DNA from: Agrocybe praecox
Lineage: Eukaryota > Basidiomycota > Agaricomycetes > Agaricales > Agrocybaceae
NCBI GenBank assembly: GCA_964017145.1
Contig: OZ024851.1
Span: forward strand, 620,001-684,000
Direction: 5' to 3'
DNA length: 64,000 nucleotides
Below, one piece after another: positions 56,097 to 64,000 of this stretch; the first letter of the stretch is position 1; every line of letters begins with the position of its first letter. The notes under the pieces are model-generated. The model was not told where the DNA came from. It did not search any database and saw only the letters and a list, made by a program, of their open reading frames with translations. Made by a program: the position numbers and the translations under genes.

Positions 56097-56984
56097 CCTT
56101 TGAGCCTTGGTTCTGTTTTCCTGTCAAATCGCTATATCCGGATACTCTTGTAACTCTTGATACCTGCGAATTATCCGATATAAGGGGCTTCCTATGTGCA
56201 GGTGGTCAAAGACTTGTCATAATCCCGGCAAGCGCTAGCTACTATGCGTATGATGGATATCGGAACAGAACAGTTCACAGGCCCTAATTAACATATCAGT
56301 GTGGGCCAAGAAATTTTGTTGTACAAACCTTTGTTGTAAGTTCAACGATTCCTCTCTTATTCAAATATTCACCACTGACGTTGCCATTCCATCTGTACTT
56401 GAAAAAAAAGATCTAGCGCCACATATCCAAACGCGGACGCGTAGTCGCTAGGGATAGGCGCCCATATGAATTATGCAGTACAATCTTCCTTTCACTTTCG
56501 ACGTAGGGTTTCGGTGAATGCTCTGACCCCGGTGCTATGTATGTATATTTGGATAATTATCACATATTCCAACATGCGCGTGCACGTAGGTCTTCTTCCC
56601 ATCTTTGAATCAAATCCAGCTGATGATTCCTCCCAAGATCGGATTAACGTCAGATTTGATTGAGAGATTCTGGATACGTAAACAGGATACGACATGTGCG
56701 TGAAGACATATCCTGTTTTTGTCAATCCCGTCGCGCTGTGTGACTTCGACTGTTGTTCATTGTTAGAATATGTATTTTCTGCCTCCCGCCATCACCATAC
56801 GGGCGTGTTTCAATTTCAATCACTACCCATAAATATGATCTGTCGTTCTATTAACGTATATCCCGCCCAATTTATATCAGACGTTGCTCCTATTGATAAG
56901 TCGGCAGTGTGATTTAGTTTGTCTTTCCCTTCCGTTCCTCAGGCTAGTCCTTTTCTCCCATGTTGGTGTCGTTGCCCCCTTACA
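56097..56984. other. Intergenic region upstream of array member R
   Basis: 888 bp between the MITE and member R, presumably with its promoter. Open frames here lack recognisable features. Confidence 0.35.
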
Positions 56985-58108
56985 ATGAGCGCGCCAATAT
57001 TTGTTGATGATCGTGACCCATCGATAATTTACAATGCCCTACATTGGGGATTCGACAACAACGCTCAAGAATTTGATGGTACCAATACTTTCTGCAACTT
57101 AGGAGGAGGAACTGTGACATATCATTTTAGTGGTTTGTGATTTTGTTTCTTGCCACAGGCGATATATCTACTAACATTCGTTTGTAGGACCAGCCTCTAT
57201 CAGTGTTTATGGAGTAATTCAACCCACCTCGTTTGCTGATCATGCTCCGGGCAGATTCACATACAGCATAGACAATGGAGCTCTATTGACTTATAATCCG
57301 GGGGCGCAAACTGATTCCACTCAGTTCAATGTCCAGTTATTCGAATCTACGGTATCATCAGGATCTCATACGTTGGTAATAACAACGCTGGACCCCGGAA
57401 AATATGTTTATGTGGATTTTATCCTAATTGTCCCTCATTCTGACCCTTCCATTCCTTCAACTACAACAAATATTCCTCCTCCTACCACATCTCAGCAAGC
57501 TGTCAGCCCTACACATACCTTAACCCCAGTAACTACCCCAGACTCTTCTGCACAAGTTGGAGTATCTTTCACCTCAGCTCCTGTTTCTTCGACTTCTGCA
57601 AATCCAGCGCTTTCTTCCCCATCATCGATACCCAGCTCAGCTAGAACGGACACATTGGATCTCTCTTCTCTGCCTTCTGGAATGGTAACAGTGACCAGAA
57701 CATTACCCGGCACCACTGTTACGGGCGGGGCAGTCCCAGATACAACGACAGCTGCGAATTCTGATCCATTAGTACCGACAACGCATCACAGTTCACTCGG
57801 TGCAATTGTGGGGTCTATAATTGGAGGTCTGATATTCGTTGCCCTGCTTCTATGGATCTTATATTTCGTTAAGAAGAAACGACAAAACTCGGGCGCTCTC
57901 AGTCCCTGTACGATCTCGCTTTCTTCCTTTCAATTTTGGTTTTGATCTGACATGTATCCATTCAAACACAGCATCACGACAACAAGTAGTGTCGCCTTTT
58001 GTACTCGCCGAAGTTGACGCAGCGCCGCCGCGGTACTCGAATGTTTATTCGAAGGATGAGGAAACACCAGAACCGCCACCGATGGTCAGGCCGACTGGAA
58101 CTCGGTGA
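56985..58108 (+). CDS. Array member R (clade 2): single-pass membrane protein, PPRY tail (334 aa)
   Basis: Exons 56985-57132, 57188-57907 and 57972-58108, phase-1 introns, 1005 nt in frame. The ectodomain has 'VDDRDPSIIYNALHW', 'PASISVYGVIQPTS', 'FTYSIDNGALLTY', 'SSGSHTLVITTLDPG' and 'VYVDFILIV'. The stalk is Ser/Thr/Pro-rich (about 130 residues), sharing 'SLPSGMVTV' with member Q. The helix 'SLGAIVGSIIGGLIFVALLLWILYFV' is followed by 'KKKRQN'. The tail reads 'SRQQVVSPFVLAEV', 'APPRYSNVYS' and ends Pro-rich. Q and R are a recent tandem pair in direct orientation, separated by the retroelement remnant and the MITE. Confidence 0.82.
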
Positions 58109-59378
58109 TATATTGTTTTATTTATCTGTACGACGAACTATACCACACGTTAGCTTTTACTCGTGGATGATATATTAAGACTTTGTAGCAAAAATAAAAA
58201 GTCGGTATCACCGATATGGGAAAAAGGTCTTGTGCTAGTTTCTGTCTTGTTTGTTACGGTGATACTGATAATAAATGAAAGACCTTTTAATGTTATTAGA
58301 CGCAGGCCTCACGGTATCATAACTCACGGCAAGCCTGTGGTCAACGCAGAGGATGAGGATGAACGCAGCCAGCTTACTCGACAGCGCGAGTGTTTGGTTA
58401 GACTGTTTATGACTTATGCATTTTTTAACCTTTTACTTATCTTATGAGCGCATCAACTCGTGGCCACACTGTGACCAGTCTGCACTACCGGCATCAACAA
58501 TACCATCTGGAATTCGAAGAATGCGTCTAACCCAGTACGTCACATATCTCGGCCGAGTCAAAAGTATTTTCTGACTATACATTTCCCATATATGTGCAGT
58601 GCAACCGAGTATAAACAAGCATTAATTCCATCTATACAGTTTCTCACCTGTAGGATTTAGAACTTGAGCCGCATACGTGTGTGTGGTATACTCACATTCG
58701 TGGTCACAAATTTGGAAGATGTTGGGGAAAGGCGCGCCTATCATATTAATTGCGAAAGTGGTACAACATATGATGTGGAAACATTTTATAGAAGAGGTCC
58801 TTGGGCTAGCAGAGTATTAAGAGCTAGCTATAGAGGATGAGAGTTGCTTCTGGCCGGTATATGGTAGCAAGAACCAGAGCACGCAGGCTGCCGAGCCCCG
58901 CCGAAGTGGAACTTGATCATAAACCCTGAACTGGCACTTGTTCGACGCGTCTTAAGAGTTATATAGATCAGTATATTTCTATTACCGGAAAGCTCATGGC
59001 CACCGATGCTCCGGCGATAAATTTCCTAGGAGGGTTTCTGATATAGTTTGGTCGAGCAACGTCACGGTCGACCAGAATCTCCTTTACTGTGCCATCGGCT
59101 GACGATACACTGCATTGCCACAAAACATTGCGTTTCTTGAAGCGCTATTGGTCATATTACAATATATTTTGGGGTTCCCTGCCAGGGGCAATAGCCCGTC
59201 CAAAAACCTGCCAAAACCTTGACTACTTATTATAACCATGGGATGAGCTAATGAGCCACTTGTTAATGTTGTCCCGTAGCCTATGGACATAACAGATAGA
59301 AAATCCGGACAGAGTCTACTACTAAAAATTAATGTGCTATTATGTCATAAATATATTAATAGTAGCTATAGTAGCTCT
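58109..59378. other. Intergenic region between member R and remnant U
   Basis: About 1.3 kb. A 94-codon plus-strand frame at 58163-58447 has one hydrophobic stretch but no family motif; it is not called. Nothing else was recognised. Confidence 0.35.
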
Positions 59379-59760
59379 CTAAGCGTTGGAATATTGATGG
59401 GAGGTTTTAGAGTAGTGAGGGGGGGGGGGGGAATGACGAATGCGGAGAGGTCCTTACTAATAGTAAACATGTAAGTAAAGTACGCGAGATTGGATTATTG
59501 AAGTTCTCACAATGTGCTTTGTTTCTCCTCCTCTTTTGTAGAATGTAAGAGACGACGATGAATATGATTGCAGAGCATGCAGTGTTTTCTATTGTACTGG
59601 AGACTAGCTCCCTAGAAGAGACATATTTTTGATTCAACAATGCACTAGGCTGTACAGGTAGTAACGGTGCTTGTCGGACCTCCAACCTGCTATGGTGCCG
59701 TTGGCAGACTTTGAAGAAGGAAAGGAAATTTGAGATGAAGTGATTATTGTTGGGGAGGTT
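59379..59760 (-). pseudogene. Array remnant U (clade 2): helix and tail only, with a C13 tract
   Basis: The minus strand shows a degraded membrane segment ('NTACSAIIFIVVSYIL') and its basic flank ('QKRRRNKAH'). A possible donor and an acceptor before 'RTSPHSSF' follow. A run of 13 C (G on plus, 59419-59431) comes next, and after it, in a shifted frame, 'PPHYSKTSHQYSNA' and a stop at 59379-59381. The PPxY-type tail is readable only if the tract has a different length (11 or 14). No ectodomain was found upstream. Fragmentary and uncertain. Confidence 0.45.
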
Positions 59761-60469
59761 TTTCAAGTCAAATGAAAGAAGTCAGAGTAATTATATGCGC
59801 CTTGGACGACTGTAGTAACACTGTCGATTTTTGATAAGTCCATTTAATGTGACGCGGTGATTTCCGGAACGCATCACTCGACGCATGAGCACATTGCCGG
59901 CACGTCCGACATGTGGATACGGACTTTGACTTTCGGTCTTCGTATCAAACTCCGAGTGCATGCTGGTTGATAGTGTCGACTTGCATTTACAGTGGATCGA
60001 TTAATGGTATGTAGCGAAAATAATAAAACATGACGACTTCATTATTATTGTTAAAACCAGTGTGCAAATGAATTCCGAGGTGCTACTGCCCCTTCCGAAT
60101 CTTGAGGAAGTCAGCCCATCTCACCTCAGTCACTGGCAGTAAGAATTCTGGTCTAGCTGGATCCTCTTGTCAGTAGTTTTAGGCGATGAGTCACAGAGAT
60201 AGGAGCTTTAATTTATACCTAGAGAATTTCATCGTGGTATGTTTTCAGGCTTTAAGCGATCAATACGAAAGGGTCGCTTGTGGGACCTCGGTGTGTTTGT
60301 TAAACGCAGATAATAACTAGAGAATGATTATAAGTGCAATATAGATGCTGTTGATTTCATTATTTATAGACCGAATGATGAGAATAAAGCAGACTGAGAG
60401 TGAATGCCCTGATAACAATTCCAAAGTGGCGGGATATATTTTCCTCAACACTTCGTACAAATCCATTTT
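59761..60469. other. Intergenic region between remnant U and member S
   Basis: 709 bp in which I looked for the missing ectodomain of remnant U without success. No other feature recognised. Confidence 0.35.
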
Positions 60470-61656
60470 TTATGGTTCGGTGTGAATCCTCCTGAGATTA
60501 TTTTGATCAACTTCGGTATCGAGGCGCTGGTGTATGGGTCCCTTAGAGTACTGGGGTGGCGGTCGATCACCCCGTAGTGCTATAGATACATCATTAAAGG
60601 GGGTTACATGTAGTCTCACAGAATGGTGTCGGATATGAGCTGAGGTAAGTTAATAGTAGCTCTGTCAGAAATATGATCCACGAAGACTGAGGCGCAAATC
60701 ACGCACCCGTATCATTTTCCTCCCCAGTTGCCGTTCGGTTAGTTAGTTTTATCTTCTTTTTCGAAATTACAACAGCTATAATAATGATAATAATAAAGAT
60801 AATCCCCCCCAATGTGCCACCAACAACATTCGCTACGTAGGCACTATTGTTGGACTTGGACTTTGCAGGACTTGTGAGTTGGGAATCAACTGGGAGACCC
60901 GCAGTCGTTGACGATGATGTAGTGATGAAGCGTGTGATGGTGGAAGCGACTGACATCAGTTGAGGGACCTGTGTTGTGTTGATTGGAAGTGTGGGTTTGC
61001 TTGACGACATGGAGGTAGGTCCTGTGAGAGATATGGTTGGGGTAAATGATACGGTTGACGCAGGAGATGAACCGAGACTCTGAGGGGCCTGGGAGTCAGA
61101 GTGAGTCGATGACTGCACAGGCACGGTCATACCAGAAAATATTGTTCCTATGAGCGGAGCGATTTCGAATGATGCTGATAATGATGACGGGAGTAGGGCA
61201 GGGAATATCTGTAAAAAATCAAGATAGAAGAACGCGTCCTGGACAAGTGTGGTGATTATGAGGGTATGCAAATCAGGTGAAAGAGGCCGAGATTCGTAAA
61301 ACATTTTCTGGTATTGAACCGTGTTGTTGAGCTGGATGCCTTCAAAAATTGCAGGACTTCCGTCGTCGATTGTATATGAGGTTCTAGGTGTATTGCCGCT
61401 TCCTAAATTTGTTATTGTACCCCAAACGCTGATAGATGAAGCGCCTGTCATAAACTGTTAATACGGCTGGGTATGTATGAGTCATGAGTTACATTGGAGC
61501 CCACTGACCAGAAAATTTAAACGTCACCGTAGCTCCGCTAACTCTGGAGGACGTTGTGGTTGATCTATACTCTGTTGTCCCTCCACCAAATACCCACTGT
61601 CCGTTCGACGAATATGACAGCTTTGGGTCACGATCATCAATAGTAATGGGGTCCAT
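60470..61656 (-). CDS. Array member S (clade 2): single-pass membrane protein, PPQY tail (351 aa)
   Basis: Exons 61509-61656, 60707-61444 and 60470-60639, phase-1 introns, 1056 nt in frame. The ectodomain opens 'IDDRDPKLSYSSNGQW' and continues 'SSISVWGTITNLGSG', 'RTSYTIDDGSPAI', 'PDLHTLIITTLVQD' and 'FYLDFLQI'. The stalk is the longest of the set, Ser/Thr/Pro-rich. The helix 'GGTLGGIIFIIIIIIAVVI' is followed by 'SKKKIKL'. The tail has 'HVTPFNDVS' and 'RPPPQYSKG', so the 'V-PF' block before PPxY is kept between clades. It is the largest member. Confidence 0.8.
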
Positions 61657-62186
61657 TCGTCCATTCCTAGGTCTTAGAAGTTAAGATATATTTATGTAAA
61701 CTCCAAGGCTTACGAGTACTATTGTAACATGCGAAGCGCATATAGGTGACCCACACTATTATTTAACGCTGTCACCGTTGAAGACCGTAGAACTGAGCTC
61801 TATGGATGATAGTTAAAATATATTGTACGTCGGGAGGAAGCATGTGCCTGTGCAACGTCCATAGAATACAAGTTACACGTTATGAGGCGCAGTCCGCGAA
61901 GTTTCATCGTCCTCAACTCTGCATAGTCAAGTTACACAGGGTAGTGCACTCCTTGTACTAGTGACAACATTTCGTGATGCAGATTGAGCGCTCTAGCCTC
62001 AAATAAGCTCGCGCCCATGTGCTAGGCTAGGCACCTTAGCCTGAAGACAAAACCGGGAATCGGGATTTGGTATTAGCTTGCTTACTTTCAAACCGTTTAC
62101 TGTCATGCATAGCCATACAAATTTGATTTATTTAGAGTTCCTACTGGGTATCTGACAATAAGTATATGAAAACATACAACAACGCT
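61657..62186. other. Intergenic region between members S and T
   Basis: 530 bp; the promoter of member S is expected here. Nothing else was recognised. Confidence 0.35.
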
Positions 62187-63092
62187 CTAAGTATCTAGAC
62201 ACCGATGGAAAATTTCCGAGTACTGGGGAGGGGAAGATACAAAAGGGACAAGTGTAGTCGTTGTTTCCGACCTGGTACACATAGAGTTCCACACTAATAG
62301 AAAGGGGTTCGTCAAACTAGAAAAAAAAGCATGCGTCGAATAAAGAAGAGTGACATACGTGAATTCGACGTGACAAGGAAAATTCTGGGCTCCCCATAGA
62401 CTGCATTCCGCCTTTGCCTTCGTTGGATTATTATATAGTAGATGGCGCTGATTATAACGGTGGTGCATGCCATGCTTCCCACAATAATACCGACAACTCC
62501 CCCCAACGATAACATTTTATCTTTCGTCGGAGTTGACATTGAAGACGTATAACAAGGTTGCGCGACGGTAGTACTGGGGATTGAGCTGCTGGAAGAAGAA
62601 TTGGACGATGGTTGGAGGACAGAACAATTCGCAGTTAATAGAGGCGGAATTATTTGAATATAATCCAAGTAATATTGGGCGTTATCCAACAAGTTAGTGA
62701 TAACGAGAGTATGTGGTCCAGGTGATACGGAAGACATGAAGCAATTGACCTGGTACTGCGTGTAAGGCTGGACTGTTGCGGTAAAGTTGACGGGGAGCCC
62801 ATTGTCGATGGATTATGATGACGACTGAGGAGGAGGTTGTTGAGTCCTTATTGTTCCCCATACGTTTATCGTAGAAGCATCTATACGTTGCGTCAATGAC
62901 ACAAGTACAAGTAGTACGTACGATCGAAGAAGAAACGTACCAGAAAATTGAAGGGTGGCCGTGTCCCCCCCCCCCCCCGGCCTCGGAATGCATGGTGGTG
63001 TCGTCGAGTTCTCGTTTTGTCCCCGCTTTCTTCCAGTTTGGTGAGTAGGATATTCTTGAGTCCCCGTCATCGGTCGTGTCGACTTGTAGCAT
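62187..63092 (-). pseudogene. Array member T (clade 2): frame broken by a G14 tract and a stop codon
   Basis: All parts of a family gene are visible. Exon 1 (62941-63092) opens 'DDGDSRISYSPNW' and holds a run of 14 G (C on plus, 62965-62978). Thirteen G would be needed to read 'GDTATLQFSG' into the intron phase used by every other member, and exon 1 is 152 nt instead of 148 or 151. Exon 2 starts 'ASTINVWGTIRTQQPPP' but hits TAA where the family has Tyr in 'SYSIDNG'. Past it, 'GPHTLVITNLLD', 'YYLDYIQI', a Ser-rich stalk and the helix 'GGVVGIIVGSMACTTVIISAIYYI' are intact. The tail has 'TLVPFVSSPPQYSE' and ends at 62187. It is a recent pseudogene. Confidence 0.72.
62965..62978. repeat. Homopolymer tract C14/G14 within coding sequence of member T
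   Basis: Fourteen consecutive C on the plus strand inside exon 1 of member T. One unit more or less would change the reading frame of the ectodomain. Confidence 0.9.
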
Positions 63093-63558
63093 TTGCAATC
63101 GCTCGCGGTTCGCTGCTCTAAACAAAAAACTAGTCTACGGCGGCTTTAGTATCCCTAAAACCCACGTAACTGGTTGTACAATGAGATGAGTTTTGGCAGG
63201 ACCACAAGCACCAGGTAGTTGTAGAGCAGAAAACCTTTGGGATCTCGTCTGGCGAGTTTTGGGCGAGCCAAGTCATCTCGCCTCGATTAACAAGGGGCCT
63301 TTAAATCTCCTTGTCAGTAATTTTGGACAATTCGCAGATGAGCGTTCGGGCTATAGAAAACATTCTTCATGAATTAGGCATGCGCAAGCGACGCGAAAGA
63401 AGAAGAAAAAACACGATGAAGCGGGTATGGTCGGTTCCGTTGGCGGGCGTATGTAAACGAACCGTAACGGAACAGGATTACATAAACAAAGAGAAAGATT
63501 CTCAGCCTCTGTAACATGTCGCGCGTCGCGTAACCAAAAGTTAACAGCGCGTGCACGG
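63093..63558. other. Intergenic region upstream of member T
   Basis: 466 bp between member T and the hAT-like MITE, ending with the left 8-bp target duplication (63551-63558). No gene was recognised. Confidence 0.35.
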
Positions 63559-63961
63559 TAGGGTTGGGTAAAAATCTACTAATTTTTTACCGGTAATTTA
63601 CCGTAATTTACTGGTCACTTTTTCAACGATGGTCTATACATGTAAATAATTAGTCACGTGAGCGGGATATTTAATCCGCTAACGATGAATTAAAAGTCCC
63701 TATGCCTTCAAATGCATGTGAGAGGAGTACATAGTAGGCCGAACCAGAATAAACGCGGAGTACTGAAGTCTGTTTTGGCGTGAGCCAGCACAGCCAGAAT
63801 CCTGGCCTGCCTTCTTTAAACGGACACTTCCAAAAATGGAAATCACGTGGTATAAAACGTGACAGTAAATTACTGGTAAAAAATAGGGCCCCCTAAAGGG
63901 ATAAATTTTGACAGTAATTTACGGTAATTTACCTCGGATGATACTTTCTTACCCAACCCTA
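63559..63961. mobile_element. hAT-like MITE with 8-bp target-site duplication
   Basis: The ends TAGGGTTGGGTAA and TTACCCAACCCTA are inverted repeats. They are flanked on both sides by the direct repeat GTGCACGG (63551-63558 and 63962-63969). An 8-bp duplication with TA(G)GGG-type ends is typical of the hAT superfamily. The 403-bp interior has no coding capacity but carries repeated 'GGTAATTTAC'-like motifs near both ends. The intact duplication implies fairly recent insertion. Confidence 0.88.
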
Positions 63962-64000
63962 GTGCACGGCAAAATACTTACATATCAGCTGTTATATTCG

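Noticed and set aside
58163..58447. A 94-codon plus-strand frame with one hydrophobic stretch downstream of member R
   Set aside because: No family motif, no ectodomain and no splice-compatible neighbour; probably chance.
59084..59290. A 68-codon minus-strand frame near 59.2 kb
   Set aside because: It does not match the array family or any domain I recognise, and has no clear start or splice context.
1..64000. CRISPR arrays, operons, riboswitches or prokaryotic regulatory elements
   Set aside because: The window is eukaryotic; no regularly spaced repeats of that kind were seen.

Overview
The window is nuclear DNA of a filamentous basidiomycete, most likely an Agaricomycete. Genes are dense and split by short GT-AG introns of about 48-75 nt, with two GC-AG introns and two apparent micro-exons. 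The housekeeping genes are fungal/eukaryotic. All exon models were made by eye from reading frame, splice signals and family knowledge; every complete spliced model keeps frame to its stop.

Left part (1-17.7 kb), conserved genes: the 5' part of the polyadenylation factor gene CFT1 (minus, runs off the left edge), an 836-aa disordered protein of unknown role (plus), a RECQ1-type helicase (minus), the GPN-loop GTPase GPN2 (plus), the COPII coat gene SEC31 (minus) and a 512-aa disordered protein (plus).

Middle and right part (18.3-63.1 kb), a large accessory array of about 20 copies of one gene family. Each member starts with a short DDR-type motif followed by a predicted jelly-roll beta-sandwich ending in an 'LDYIxV' strand, then a Ser/Thr/Pro stalk, one transmembrane helix, a basic stop-transfer and a tail encoded by a separate last exon. 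Thirteen copies look intact, one has a shortened tail, and six are broken or remnants. Clade 1 (18.3-45.4 kb) lies on the minus strand. Clade 2 (51.6-63.1 kb) has three copies on plus followed by minus-strand copies. Both introns are phase 1, so exon 2 is a symmetric cassette. Two last-exon types exist in clade 1: a 'VFYA' tail, and a tail carrying a PPxY motif of the kind bound by WW domains of Nedd4/Rsp5 ubiquitin ligases. PPxY also occurs in most clade 2 tails. Several genes are mosaics that join near-identical ectodomains to different tails. Seven clade 1 genes share a six-codon upstream ORF 17-24 nt before the main start, a TATA box and an upstream block.

Other genes inside the array: a RUS1/DUF647 gene (24.3-26.1 kb), a HET-domain heterokaryon-incompatibility-type protein (45.9-48.2 kb), a sphingoid-base-phosphate phosphatase (48.6-50.8 kb) and an intron-containing tRNA-Lys(CUU). 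Retroelement fragments, a duplicated repeat and two MITE-like elements are scattered through it. A tandem, rapidly turning-over set of surface receptors with exchangeable tails beside a HET gene is what an allorecognition or environmental-sensing locus might look like. That role is inference; no function is known to me for the receptor family.
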